The notes under the pieces were generated by a model, which searched no databases, had not been told where the DNA came from, and saw only the letters and a list, made by a program, of their open reading frames with translations. 64,000 nt of DNA from Streptomyces hygroscopicus subsp. hygroscopicus (GTDB taxonomy: Bacteria > Actinomycetota > Actinomycetes > Streptomycetales > Streptomycetaceae), in the NCBI RefSeq assembly GCF_030269125.1, contig NZ_BSSM01000005.1:248001-312000 (forward strand). The letters run 5' to 3'. The stretch's first letter is position 1; each line of letters starts with the position of its first letter. A program made the position numbers and the translations under genes. Below, in pieces: positions 18,505 to 27,389 of this stretch.

Positions 18505-18523
18505 CGCTCAACTAAAGTGAGCG
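18505..18523. promoter_or_regulatory. Inverted repeat over the pirin promoter
   Basis: CGCTCA and TGAGCG flank ACTAAAG, which contains a plausible -10 sequence (TAAAGT). Outer TTC and GAA are roughly symmetric. The site lies 20 bp before the pirin start codon, so a bound regulator would block the promoter. The regulator is unknown; no regulatory gene is adjacent. Confidence 0.45.
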
Positions 18524-18542
18524 TACGAAGGAGGTAGCCACC

Positions 18543-19520
18543 ATGCCTGCAGTGACCGTCGAGAACCCGTTGACGCTGCCCCGTGTGACCGCTCCCGCCG
18601 ACGCCGTGGCCCGCAAGGTGCTCACCGTCACGACCGCTCCGAGCGGGTACGAGGGCGAGGGCTTCCCCGTGCGCCGGGCGTTCGCGGGTATCAATTACCG
18701 CCACCTCGACCCGTTCATCATGATGGACCAGATGGGAGAGGTGGAGTACGCGCCGGGCGAGCCCAAGGGCACCCCCTGGCACCCGCACCGCGGCTTCGAG
18801 ACCGTCACCTACATCATCGACGGCATCTTCGACCACCAGGACAGCCAGGGCGGTGGCGGCACCATCACCAACGGCGACACCCAGTGGATGACGGCGGGCG
18901 CGGGTCTGCTGCACATCGAGGCGCCGCCGGAGCACCTGGTCGTCTCGGGCGGGCTCTTCCACGGGCTCCAGCTGTGGGTGAACCTCCCCGCCAAGGACAA
19001 GATGATGGCCCCGCGCTACCAGGACATCCGGGCCGGCAGCGTCCAGTTGCTGACCTCGCCCGACGGCGGCGCGCTGCTCCGGGTCATCGCCGGTGAGCTG
19101 GACGGCCACGAGGGTCCCGGCATCACCCACACGCCGATCACCATGGTCCACGCGACGCTCGCGCCGGGTGCGGAGATCACGCTGCCCTGGCGGGAGGACT
19201 TCAACGGCCTGGCGTACGTGCTGGCGGGCCGCGGCTCCGTCGGTGCGGAGCGCCGCCCGGTGCACATGGGCCAGACGGCGGTCTTCGGCGCCGGCTCCTC
19301 GCTGACCGTGCGCGCGGACGAGCGGCAGGACGGCAACACCCCGGACCTCGAGGTCGTCCTCCTCGGCGGCCGGCCGATCCGCGAGCCGATGGCCCACTAC
19401 GGCCCGTTCGTGATGAACACCAAGGACGAACTGATGCAGGCCTTCGAGGACTTCCAGAAGGGCCGTCTGGGCACGGTCCCGGCCGTCCACGGCATGTCCG
19501 ACGAGGGCCCCGGCGCCTGA
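18543..19520 (+). CDS. Pirin-family protein
   Basis: A 325-residue bicupin of the pirin family. The metal-binding N-terminal cupin is intact: WHPHRGFETVTYIIDG followed by HIEAPPEH, matching the three-His, one-Glu iron site. The second cupin spans about residues 190-290. Some bacterial pirins have quercetin dioxygenase activity and others regulate partner enzymes; which applies is not visible. The ATG at 18543 has an excellent GAAGGAGG site. The promoter overlaps an inverted repeat (18505-18523), so expression is probably controlled, perhaps by stress or aromatic compounds (inference). Confidence 0.93.
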   Translation: MPAVTVENPLTLPRVTAPADAVARKVLTVTTAPSGYEGEGFPVRRAFAGINYRHLDPFIMMDQMGEVEYAPGEPKGTPWHPHRGFETVTYIIDGIFDHQDSQGGGGTITNGDTQWMTAGAGLLHIEAPPEHLVVSGGLFHGLQLWVNLPAKDKMMAPRYQDIRAGSVQLLTSPDGGALLRVIAGELDGHEGPGITHTPITMVHATLAPGAEITLPWREDFNGLAYVLAGRGSVGAERRPVHMGQTAVFGAGSSLTVRADERQDGNTPDLEVVLLGGRPIREPMAHYGPFVMNTKDELMQAFEDFQKGRLGTVPAVHGMSDEGPGA

Positions 19521-19534
19521 CGCCTCCTCGTCGA

Positions 19535-19585
19535 GGGCGCCCTTTCGGCCGACGGAGTCCGAAGGGGCGCCCTTTCGGCCGACGG
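19535..19585 (+). repeat. 21-bp direct repeat with 30-bp period, part of a terminator
   Basis: The 21-base unit beginning GGGCGCCCTTTCGG occurs exactly at 19535-19555 and again at 19565-19585. CGCCCTTTCGG of the first copy also pairs (one mismatch) with CCGAAGGGGCG in between, making a hairpin just after the pirin stop. It looks like a terminator that has been partly duplicated. Confidence 0.6.
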
Positions 19586-19658
19586 GGCCCGCGGGCGGCT
19601 CACCCGCCCGGACCCGCACGGCGGGACAGCGCGCGGCCCGCGTGATCCGCTGGGGGAC

Positions 19659-20759
19659 GTGCATCTGTTGCCCGAGCCCGTTCGGCGGCTCGCCGCATGG
19701 TGTGCCGTGCTGCTGCTGGCCGCCGGGGTCGGATGGGTCGGGGTGCGGTTGTGCGGGGAGTTCCGCACGGCCGTCACCGCGGTGCTGCTCGCCCTCCTCG
19801 GCACCGCCCTGCTCGGCCCGCTGCACCGGCAGCTCGTACGCGCCGGCGTGCAGCGCTCGGTGTCGGCCGGGCTGACCTGTGTCGCCGTGGTGGCCGTCGT
19901 CGGCGGCGCCGTCTACATCGTCGTCGCCGCCCTCGTCGACAGCGGCGACGAGATCATCACCTCCCTCCGCAACGCCGCGCGGAGCGTCTCCCGGCACTTC
20001 GGCGCCGCCGGCACCGGCCTGGACGACCTCGCCACCAACTCCCGCGAACTGCTGCGCCGCTTCGGCGGCACGGCCGCGTCCAACGTCATCAGCGGCGTGA
20101 GCGTCGTCGGGGAGAGCATCGCCCTCGCCGTCCTTGCCCTGGTGCTGGTCTTCTTCTTCCTGCGCGACTCCCACCTCGTCGCGGGCGCCCTGCGCTCCCT
20201 CGCGCCCCGGGGCGCCGCCGACACCCTCGAAGCCGTCGCGCGGCGGGCCTTCCAGGCGGTCGAGGGGTTCATGCGCGGCACCACCCTGATCGCCCTGATC
20301 GACGCCGTGTGCATCACCGTCGGCCTGCTGATCCTCCAGGTGCCCGGCGCCCTGGGGCTCGGCGCGCTGGTCTTCGTCGGCGCTTTCATCCCCTACCTCG
20401 GGGCGTTCATCTCCGGCGCGGTCGCGGTGCTCGTCGCCCTCGCCGACCGGGGTTTCGTCATCGCCCTGTGGGTGCTCGGGGTGGTGCTCGCCGTGCAGGT
20501 GCTGGAGGGGCATGTGCTCCAGCCGGTGATCCAGAGCCGTACCGTGCAGATGCACCCCGCGGTGGTCATGGTCACCATCACGGCCGGTGCCTCCGTGGCG
20601 GGCATCCTCGGCATGCTCCTGGCCGTCCCGCTGACCGCGGCCGCCTTCGGGGTCGCACAGGAACTGCGCCGCCGTTACGCGTCCTCGACCCCGTCGGACG
20701 CGCCCCCGCCGGACCCGCCGCCCGGCTTCGGGCCGCCCCGCTCCCCCGACCGTTCGTAG
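19659..20759 (+). CDS. AI-2E family transporter (PerM-like permease)
   Basis: About 366 residues with seven to eight membrane helices. The family pattern is clear: an N-terminal helix pair, a long soluble region with helices (SRHFGAAGTGLDDLATNSRELLRR), a central VFFFLRDSH helix, and the C-terminal QVLEGHVLQPVIQSRTVQMHP motif typical of PerM/YdgG proteins. Members export autoinducer-2 or act as ion antiporters. The GTG at 19659 is only one base from GGGGGA, so the in-frame TTG at 19668 with better spacing could be the true start. The Pro-rich tail overlaps the end of the opposing phosphatase gene by 85 bp. Confidence 0.87.
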   Translation: MHLLPEPVRRLAAWCAVLLLAAGVGWVGVRLCGEFRTAVTAVLLALLGTALLGPLHRQLVRAGVQRSVSAGLTCVAVVAVVGGAVYIVVAALVDSGDEIITSLRNAARSVSRHFGAAGTGLDDLATNSRELLRRFGGTAASNVISGVSVVGESIALAVLALVLVFFFLRDSHLVAGALRSLAPRGAADTLEAVARRAFQAVEGFMRGTTLIALIDAVCITVGLLILQVPGALGLGALVFVGAFIPYLGAFISGAVAVLVALADRGFVIALWVLGVVLAVQVLEGHVLQPVIQSRTVQMHPAVVMVTITAGASVAGILGMLLAVPLTAAAFGVAQELRRRYASSTPSDAPPPDPPPGFGPPRSPDRS

Positions 20760-22843
20760 AGCTCGAACCAGATGCTCTTGCCCTCCCCCCTCGGATCCAC
20801 CCCCCAGGTGTCCGCCAGGATCCCGATCAGCAGCAGGCCCCGCCCCGAGGAGGCCAGTTCGCCGGGGCGGCGCTTGTGCGGGAGGTCGTCGCCGGAGTCG
20901 AAGACATCGACCCGCAGCCGGCGCCGGCCGCTCTCCTCGATCACCTCGGACAGCAGCAGCGCGTCGGCGTCCGTGTGCACCAGGACGTTGGTCAGCATCT
21001 CGGAGACCAGCAGCTCGGCGGAGTCGACCTGGTCCGGGGAGCCCCAGTCGTGCAGCAGGTCCCGTACGTACCGGCGCGCCTCCGCGATCCGCTCGGGCTC
21101 GTCCTGCCCCACCGACAGCAGCATCCGCCGCACCCGGGGCCGCTCCGCCGTGTCGTGCCCCGGCACCGCGCGGCGCAGCAGCAGCAGCGCGATGTCGTCC
21201 TCGCGCCGGTCGGCCAGCGGCCCCGTCGTGTGGTGCGAGGACGGTCCGTGCACGCCCTGCACCAGCACGTCCGCCAGCGACTCCAGGTCGCCGTCGTGGT
21301 CCTCCAGGATCGCGCGCAGCCGCTGCCAGCCGCTGTCCAGGTCGTGCCCGCCGGTCTCGATCAGCCCGTCGGTGCACAGCATCAGCGTCTCCCCGGGCTG
21401 GAGCACGAACCGGGTCGTCGGATAGTCCGCGTCCGGGTCGATGCCCAGCGGCAGACCGCCCGCCGTCGGCCGCAGCATCACCGTGCCGTCGGCCATCCGG
21501 ATCACCGGGTCCGGATGGCCCGCGCGGGCGATCTCCAGCCGCCCGGTCACCGGGTCGACGGCCACGTACAGGCAGGTCGCGAAGCGCGGGTCGGACATCT
21601 CCTCGTCGTGCGTGATCCCGTGCAGGAAACGGGAGGCGCGCGAGAGCACGGCGTCCGGGCGGTGCCCCTCGGAGGCGTAGGCGCGCAGCGCGATCCGCAG
21701 CTGCCCCATCAGCCCGGCCGCCCGCACGTCATGCCCCTGCACATCCCCGATGACCAGCGCGAACCGGTCGGCGGGCAGCGGGATCACGTCGTACCAGTCG
21801 CCGCCCACCTGGAGCCCGCCGCCGGTCGGGATGTAGCGGGCGGCGATCCGCACCCCCGGGACCTGCGGGCCGAGCGAGGGCAGCATGGAGCGCTGGAGGC
21901 CCTCGGTCAGCTCCCGCTCCGACTCCGCGGTCGTCGCCCGGGACAGCGCCTGGGCGAGCATCCGGGCCACCGTCGTCAGCACCGCGCGCTCGTCCGGGGT
22001 GAACGCCACCGGATAGGCGAACCCCGCCATCCACGCGCCCATCGTGCGCCCGCCCACCGTCAGCGGCAGGAACGCCCACGAGCTGCGCCCGAAGGGCCGG
22101 GCCAGCGGCCAGGTCACCGGATAGCGGTCCTTGTACTCCTCCGGCGAGGACAGGTACACCGCCCGCCCGGTGCGCACCACCTCGGCCGCCGGATACTCCA
22201 TGGCCAGCGGCATGTTGGTGAACGGGCCCATCTCGTCGGGCTGGTGCCCGTGGTGGCCGATCATCGTCAGCCGGTCGCCCTCCACCCCGAACACCACCAG
22301 CCCGTCCGGGGAGAACCCCGGCATCGACAGGCCCGCCGCGACCCGCAGCACCTCCGCGGTGGAGCGCGCCTCGGCCAGGGCCCGGCCCGCGTCCAGCAGG
22401 AACGCCTCCCGCGAACGCCGCCAGGGCCCGGTGACCGTGGTGGCGCGCCCACCCGCCGGCTCCGGGCCCGGCTCGGCCACCTCCTGGAGGGTGCCGGTCA
22501 GCACATAGGCGTGCCGCTCGGCGTCGTACGACGGCTTCGAGCGGCTGCGGACGACGCGCAGGACGGTGCCCCGCTCGTCCATGATCCGCACCCGTACCTC
22601 GGCGAGTGTGCTCCCCGCCACCGCGAGCTGCACCACCGCGGTGATCTCGTTCCAGTCGGCCGGATGCAGCCGGGCCCGGGTCTGGGCCTCGGTGAGGGTG
22701 GTCGGCGCGGCGCGCAGCCCGAGCAGCCGCGCCGCCTCCGCGTCCACGGTGACCAGCTTGTCCGCCGTGTCCCAGTGCCACAGCCCGGTCGCGAGGGCGG
22801 CGAGGACATCCCCCACGGCCGGGAGCGGCTCACCTGTGCGCAT
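20675..22843 (-). CDS. PAS-GAF-SpoIIE phosphatase with anti-sigma-type ATPase domain
   Basis: This 722-residue cytoplasmic signalling protein has a PAS domain (about 15-120, LWHWDTADKLVTVDAEAARLL) and a GAF domain (about 150-310). The SpoIIE/PP2C-type serine phosphatase follows (about 330-540; QVGGDWYDVIPL and LVIGDVQGHDVRAAGLM carry metal-binding acids). A C-terminal HATPase_c domain closes it (ELLVSEMLTNVLVHT, VFDSGDDLPH, GRGLLLIG). The combination resembles partner-switching regulators that dephosphorylate anti-anti-sigma factors and phosphorylate them through an RsbW-like domain. No sigma or anti-sigma-antagonist gene is adjacent. The last 85 bp overlap the converging permease gene. The input signal is unknown. 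Confidence 0.92.
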   Translation of the reverse strand: MRTGEPLPAVGDVLAALATGLWHWDTADKLVTVDAEAARLLGLRAAPTTLTEAQTRARLHPADWNEITAVVQLAVAGSTLAEVRVRIMDERGTVLRVVRSRSKPSYDAERHAYVLTGTLQEVAEPGPEPAGGRATTVTGPWRRSREAFLLDAGRALAEARSTAEVLRVAAGLSMPGFSPDGLVVFGVEGDRLTMIGHHGHQPDEMGPFTNMPLAMEYPAAEVVRTGRAVYLSSPEEYKDRYPVTWPLARPFGRSSWAFLPLTVGGRTMGAWMAGFAYPVAFTPDERAVLTTVARMLAQALSRATTAESERELTEGLQRSMLPSLGPQVPGVRIAARYIPTGGGLQVGGDWYDVIPLPADRFALVIGDVQGHDVRAAGLMGQLRIALRAYASEGHRPDAVLSRASRFLHGITHDEEMSDPRFATCLYVAVDPVTGRLEIARAGHPDPVIRMADGTVMLRPTAGGLPLGIDPDADYPTTRFVLQPGETLMLCTDGLIETGGHDLDSGWQRLRAILEDHDGDLESLADVLVQGVHGPSSHHTTGPLADRREDDIALLLLRRAVPGHDTAERPRVRRMLLSVGQDEPERIAEARRYVRDLLHDWGSPDQVDSAELLVSEMLTNVLVHTDADALLLSEVIEESGRRRLRVDVFDSGDDLPHKRRPGELASSGRGLLLIGILADTWGVDPRGEGKSIWFELYERSGERGGPKPGGGSGGGASDGVEDA

Positions 22844-23021
22844 TGCCCCAATTTAAGAAGATGCGCTCGGTGCGTGCCACCGTAGGAGCGCGGGAGTCCC
22901 GCGGGCGGCAAACGGTGGGGAGCCGATCTTGGGGTGGCCGGTACCCTTGGTTCAGTTGGGGGCGGCTACCCCGGCGATCACCGCGAAGACCAACTCAATC
23001 CGCGAAGGACGATGAACGACG

Positions 23022-24785
23022 ATGCATCGGTACAGGTCCCACACCTGCGGCCAGCTCCGCGCCTCTGACGTCGGCACCGACGTCCGGCTCAGTGGCTGGC
23101 TGCACAATCGGCGCGACCTGGGCGGCATCCTCTTCATCGATCTGCGCGACCACTACGGCATCACGCAGCTGGTCGCCCGCCCCGGCACCCCCGCCTACGA
23201 CGCCCTGGACAAGATCTCCAAGGAGTCCACGGTCCGTGTCGACGGCTCCGTCGTCTCGCGTGGCACCGAGAACGTGAACCCGGACCTGCCGACCGGCGAG
23301 ATCGAGGTCGAGGTGAGCGAGGTCGAGCTGCTCGGCGCGGCCCAGCCCCTCCCGTTCACCATCAACGCCGAGGACGGGGTCAACGAGGAGCGGCGCCTGG
23401 AGTACCGCTTCCTCGACCTGCGCCGCGAGCGCATGCACCGCAACATCATGCTGCGTACGGCGGTCATCTCCGCCATCCGCCACAAGATGACCGCCCTCGG
23501 CTTCAACGAGATGGCGACGCCGATCCTGTCCGCGACCTCCCCCGAGGGCGCCCGCGACTTCGTCGTCCCCTCCCGGCTGAACCCCGGCAAGTTCTACGCC
23601 CTGCCGCAGGCGCCGCAGCAGTTCAAGCAGCTGCTGATGATCTCCGGCTTCGACCGGTACTTCCAGATCGCGCCCTGCTTCCGCGACGAGGACGCCCGCG
23701 CCGACCGCTCCCCGGGCGAGTTCTACCAGCTCGACGTCGAGATGAGCTTCGTCGAGCAGGAGGACGTCTTCCAGCCGATCGAGCGGCTGATGACGGAGCT
23801 CTTCGAGGAGTTCGGCGGCGGCCGCCACGTGACGTCCCCCTTCCCGCGGATCCCGTTCCGCGAGGCGATGCTGAAGTACGGCTCCGACAAGCCGGACCTG
23901 CGCGCCAAGCTGGAGCTGGTGGACATCACCGATGTCTTCGAGGGCTCGGAGTTCAAGGCGTTCGCGGGCAAGCACGTGCGCGCCCTGCCGGTGCCGGCGG
24001 TCCAGGACCAGCCGCGCAAGTTCTTCGACCAGCTCGGTGACTTCGCGGTCTCGCTCGGCGCCAAGGGCCTGGCCTGGGTCCGCGTCGGCGAGGACGGCGC
24101 CCTCTCCGGCCCGATCGCGAAGTTCCTCACCGAGGAGAACGTCGCCGAGCTGACCAAGCGCCTCTCGCTGGCCCCCGGCCACGCGATCTTCTTCGGCGCG
24201 GGCGAGTACGACGAGGTCTCCAAGATCATGGGCGCGGTCCGCGTCGAGGCCGCCAAGCGCGCGGGGCAGTTCGAGGAGAACGTCTTCCGCTTCTGCTGGA
24301 TCGTCGACTTCCCGATGTACGAGAAGGACGAGGAGACCGGCGCGATCGACTTCTCGCACAACCCCTTCTCGATGCCGCAGGGCGGTCTGGAGGCCCTGGA
24401 GACCCAGGACCCGCTGGACATCCTGGGCTGGCAGTACGACATCGTGTGCAACGGCGTCGAGCTGTCCTCCGGCGCGATCCGGAACCACGAGCCGGACATC
24501 ATGCTGAAGGCCTTCGAGATCGCGGGCTACGACCGCGACACCGTCGAGGAGAAGTTCGCGGGCATGCTCCGCGCGTTCCGCTTCGGCGCCCCGCCGCACG
24601 GCGGCATCGCCCCCGGCGTGGACCGCATCGTGATGCTCCTCGCGGACGAGCCCAGCATCCGCGAGACGATCGCCTTCCCGCTCAACGGCAACGCCCAGGA
24701 CCTGATGATGGGCGCCCCGACCGAGCTGGAGGAGTCGCGCCTGCGCGAGCTGAACCTGAGCATCAGGAAGCCGCAGCCGAAGTAG
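23022..24785 (+). CDS. aspS: Aspartyl-tRNA synthetase
   Basis: A 587-residue class II synthetase that charges tRNA with aspartate. It has the N-terminal OB-fold anticodon-binding domain ([23 protein letters not shown]), motif 2 ([24 protein letters not shown] region), the bacterial GAD insertion domain, and motif 3 ([12 protein letters not shown]). The length is normal for bacterial AspRS. The ATG at 23022 lies 12 bases after GAAGGA; an ATG ten bases earlier is out of frame. It is followed by a strong terminator and is monocistronic. Whether the enzyme also mischarges tRNA-Asn, as in organisms lacking AsnRS, cannot be told here. Confidence 0.97.
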   Translation: MHRYRSHTCGQLRASDVGTDVRLSGWLHNRRDLGGILFIDLRDHYGITQLVARPGTPAYDALDKISKESTVRVDGSVVSRGTENVNPDLPTGEIEVEVSEVELLGAAQPLPFTINAEDGVNEERRLEYRFLDLRRERMHRNIMLRTAVISAIRHKMTALGFNEMATPILSATSPEGARDFVVPSRLNPGKFYALPQAPQQFKQLLMISGFDRYFQIAPCFRDEDARADRSPGEFYQLDVEMSFVEQEDVFQPIERLMTELFEEFGGGRHVTSPFPRIPFREAMLKYGSDKPDLRAKLELVDITDVFEGSEFKAFAGKHVRALPVPAVQDQPRKFFDQLGDFAVSLGAKGLAWVRVGEDGALSGPIAKFLTEENVAELTKRLSLAPGHAIFFGAGEYDEVSKIMGAVRVEAAKRAGQFEENVFRFCWIVDFPMYEKDEETGAIDFSHNPFSMPQGGLEALETQDPLDILGWQYDIVCNGVELSSGAIRNHEPDIMLKAFEIAGYDRDTVEEKFAGMLRAFRFGAPPHGGIAPGVDRIVMLLADEPSIRETIAFPLNGNAQDLMMGAPTELEESRLRELNLSIRKPQPK

Positions 24786-24801
24786 CCCGGCCGCTTCCGC
24801 C

Positions 24802-24835
24802 GAACGCCCGGAGCCCCTTGGGGCTCCGGGCGTTC
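24802..24835. terminator. Bidirectional terminator between aspS and the nucleotidyltransferase gene
   Basis: GAACGCCCGGAGCCCC pairs perfectly with GGGGCTCCGGGCGTTC, with an effective four-base loop. It stands between two converging stops (24785 and 24841). Confidence 0.85.
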
Positions 24836-24840
24836 CGCGT

Positions 24841-25560
24841 TCACTCGGCGTCGTGCGCGTCGTCGGGTTCTCCGGCGTCTCCGGTGGCCTCCGCGTCCAG
24901 GGGGGCGCCGTCCTCCAGCAGGCGTTCGGCGATGTCGTCCGACCACCGCTGGGCCCAGGCCCGCAGCTCGCCGATCGCGACCTCGTCCAGTCCGTACCGG
25001 GTGAACTGGGCGTCGGAGTAGAAGTCCGTGCCGGTCAGCCGGGACTGGAGGGTGGGCAGGTCGAAGACGTCATGGGCGTGCCGGCGGCCCAGTTCCTCCA
25101 GGTCGGGCAGCGAGAAGCGGCCCGCCGCGGCCCGCGCGTCGATCAGGTCGACGGCCGCGCCCCGGTCGTACAGCGCGCGGATCTTCGTACCGACGGCGTC
25201 CTCCAGGCACAGGGCGGGCCCGTACGCGGTGAGGTCCGGCGGCCCCCACAGGCTCTCCTTGTGCAGGGCGAGCACGCAGGAGCCGCCGGTCGGCGGATCG
25301 GTCACGGCCAGCTGCGCGGTGCGCGCGGTCACGGCCCCGACCCGGGCGCCGCGGCCACGCGCCTCCAGCGCGGCCGCGACCGCACCGGCGATCCGTTCCA
25401 TGTCCTCGCCGCTCTCCGTCGCGAGGTCCACGTCGCCGTGCGGTCGTTCGACCAGCCCGTGCGCTTCGAGGGCGTACCCGCCGGCGAGGACCAGACCATG
25501 GGCGCCACCCGCCGTGACGGCGTCCGCGAGCAGCCGCCGGTGGGGTTCGGGAAGGTTCAC
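24841..25560 (-). CDS. AbiEii-like nucleotidyltransferase fold protein
   Basis: The 239-residue protein has the polymerase-beta-type nucleotidyltransferase signature LVLAGGYALEAHGLVERPHGDVDLAT, in which GG and the D-V-D pair form the catalytic core. A later conserved segment (LEDAVGTKIRALYDRGAAVDLID) is typical of AbiEii/AbiGii-type and related proteins. In AbiE systems this fold is the toxin, but no AbiEi-like antitoxin gene lies next to it, so a solitary domesticated nucleotidyltransferase is more likely. Start GTG at 25560 with AAGGT upstream. The C-terminus is acidic (GEPDDAHDAE). Confidence 0.83.
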   Translation of the reverse strand: MNLPEPHRRLLADAVTAGGAHGLVLAGGYALEAHGLVERPHGDVDLATESGEDMERIAGAVAAALEARGRGARVGAVTARTAQLAVTDPPTGGSCVLALHKESLWGPPDLTAYGPALCLEDAVGTKIRALYDRGAAVDLIDARAAAGRFSLPDLEELGRRHAHDVFDLPTLQSRLTGTDFYSDAQFTRYGLDEVAIGELRAWAQRWSDDIAERLLEDGAPLDAEATGDAGEPDDAHDAE

Positions 25561-25608
25561 GGGACCGGTACCTTGCCAGAGGGGACGGGGGCGGTGGGGG
25601 ATATGGGC

Positions 25609-25643
25609 AGGGCCCGGGAGCCATGATGGCGCCCCGGGCCCCT
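25609..25643 (-). terminator. Terminator after metG
   Basis: Imperfect GC-rich stem with AGGGCCCGGG opposite CCCGGGCCCCT around an ATGAT loop, 21 bp past the metG stop on the minus strand. Confidence 0.6.
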
Positions 25644-25663
25644 GTGTGCCGTACGACCGTGAC

Positions 25664-27280
25664 TCAGGCGGTCGGCTTCTCCTCCAGGCGGGGGAAGAGC
25701 ACCGCGCCCTTGGTGACGGTGGAGCCGGCCGGGAGCCGACCCCAGTCGGCCGCGTCCTGGACCCGCTGCTCGGCGAGCGCGCCGAGGGAGGTCTCCGCGC
25801 CCAGGGAGTCCCACAGCTTCTGCGAGGTCTCCGGCATCACCGGGTTGAGCAGGACGGCGACCGCGCGCAGCGACTCGGCGGCGGTGTACAGGATGGTCGC
25901 GAGGCGGGCGCGGCCCTCCTCGGACTCGTCCTTGGCCACCTTCCACGGCTCCTGCTCCGTGATGTAGCCGTTGACCTGCTTGACGAAGTCGAAGACGGCC
26001 AGGATGCCGCCCTGGAAGTCCAGCTCCTCGCCGATCCTCCGGTCGGCCTCGGCGACCGCCTTGGCGAGCCCCTCGTGGACCGCCGCCTCCGCCGGACCGT
26101 CGGCGGTGGCCTCGGGCAGGGTGCCGCCGAAGTACTTGCCGACCATGGCGGCCACGCGCGAGGCGAGGTTGCCGTAGTCGTTGGCCAGCTCGCTGGTGTA
26201 GCGGGCGGAGAAGTCCTCCCAGGAGAAGGAGCCGTCCTGGCCGAAGGCGATGGCGCGCAGGAAGTACCAGCGGTAGGCGTCGACGCCGAAGTGCGTGGTG
26301 AGGTCCTGCGGCTTGATGCCGGTCAGGTTGGACTTCGACATCTTCTCGCCGCCGACCATCAGCCAGCCGTTCGCGGCGATCTTGCTGGGCAGGGGCAGGC
26401 CCTGGGCCATCAGCATGGCCGGCCAGATCACCGCGTGGAAACGGAGGATGTCCTTGCCGACGAGGTGGACATCGGCCGGGAAGGTGGCCTCGAACTTCTC
26501 CTGGTTCTCGTTGTAGCCGACCGCCGTGGCGTAGTTCAGCAGGGCGTCGACCCACACGTAGATCACGTGCTTGTCGTCCCAGGGGATCGGGATGCCCCAG
26601 TCGAACGTCGAGCGGGAGATGGAGAGGTCCTGGAGGCCCTGGCGGACGAAGTTCACGACCTCGTTGCGGGCGGACTCGGGCTGGATGAAGCCCGGGTTGG
26701 CCTCGTAGTGGGCGAGGAGCTTCTCGCCGTACTCGCTGAGGCGGAAGAAGTAGTTCTCCTCGCTGAGGATCTCCACGGGCCGTTTGTGGATGGGGCACAG
26801 CTTCTGGCCCGCGTACTCGCCCTCGCCGTCGAGGAGCTCGCCGGGGAGCTTGTACTCCTCGCAGCCGACGCAGTACGGGCCCTCGTAGCCGCCCTTGTAG
26901 ATCTCGCCCTTTTCGTACAGGTCCTGCACGAATTCCTGGACGCGGTCCGTGTGCCGCTTCTGGGTGGTGCGGATGAAATCGTCGTTCGCGATCTCCAGGT
27001 GCTCCCAGAGCGGCTTCCAGGCCTCGGTGACGAGCTTGTCCGCCCACTGCTGGGGCGTCACCCCGTTCGCCTCGGCCGTGCGCATGATCTTCTGACCGTG
27101 CTCGTCCGTGCCGGTGAGGTACCACACCTTCTCACCGCGCTGGCGGTGCCAGCGCGTGAGCACGTCGCCTGCGACGGTCGTGTAGGCGTGGCCCAGGTGA
27201 GGAGCGTCGTTGACGTAGTAGATGGGCGTGGAGACGTAGTACGCCTTCCCCGCCTGCTTCTCGGATCCAGTGGCCGCCAT
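25664..27280 (-). CDS. metG: Methionyl-tRNA synthetase
   Basis: A 538-residue class I synthetase. The HIGH motif appears as HLGH at residues 28-31 and the KMSKS loop as KMSKSNL. The zinc knuckle has CVGC and CPIH. The anticodon-binding helix bundle follows and there is no C-terminal tRNA-binding extension. The ATG at 27280 is supported by the family N-terminus (AYYVSTPIYYVNDAPH). No Shine-Dalgarno sequence is present and TAGGAT sits eight bases upstream, so the message is probably leaderless. Terminators lie on both sides. Confidence 0.97.
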   Translation of the reverse strand: MAATGSEKQAGKAYYVSTPIYYVNDAPHLGHAYTTVAGDVLTRWHRQRGEKVWYLTGTDEHGQKIMRTAEANGVTPQQWADKLVTEAWKPLWEHLEIANDDFIRTTQKRHTDRVQEFVQDLYEKGEIYKGGYEGPYCVGCEEYKLPGELLDGEGEYAGQKLCPIHKRPVEILSEENYFFRLSEYGEKLLAHYEANPGFIQPESARNEVVNFVRQGLQDLSISRSTFDWGIPIPWDDKHVIYVWVDALLNYATAVGYNENQEKFEATFPADVHLVGKDILRFHAVIWPAMLMAQGLPLPSKIAANGWLMVGGEKMSKSNLTGIKPQDLTTHFGVDAYRWYFLRAIAFGQDGSFSWEDFSARYTSELANDYGNLASRVAAMVGKYFGGTLPEATADGPAEAAVHEGLAKAVAEADRRIGEELDFQGGILAVFDFVKQVNGYITEQEPWKVAKDESEEGRARLATILYTAAESLRAVAVLLNPVMPETSQKLWDSLGAETSLGALAEQRVQDAADWGRLPAGSTVTKGAVLFPRLEEKPTA

Positions 27281-27288
27281 AAGGCGAA

Positions 27289-27294
27289 ATCCTA
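27289..27294 (-). promoter_or_regulatory. -10 box of leaderless metG
   Basis: TAGGAT on the minus strand, eight bases from the metG ATG, with TGAGGC 17 bp upstream as a possible -35. The expected start point is at or within two bases of the ATG. Confidence 0.55.
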
Positions 27295-27326
27295 CTGGTC
27301 CCGCGGAGATCGCCTCACACGTGTTT

Positions 27327-27356
27327 CGGGGGGTGGACGTGTCGGTCCACCCCCCG
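27327..27356 (-). terminator. Terminator after the VWA-repeat gene
   Basis: CGGGGGGTGGAC pairs perfectly with GTCCACCCCCCG around a six-base loop, 33 bp past the stop codon at 27390. Confidence 0.75.
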
Positions 27357-27389
27357 GGCACGTGCTCATCGGATCATCCGGTTGTCGCC

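Noticed and set aside
22844..23021. T-box or other riboswitch in the aspS leader
   Set aside because: No specifier-stem or T-box-like conserved sequence could be recognised in the 178 bases.
24841..25560. Toxin-antitoxin system reading of the AbiEii-like gene
   Set aside because: No AbiEi-like or other antitoxin gene is adjacent; neighbours are aspS and metG with terminators between.
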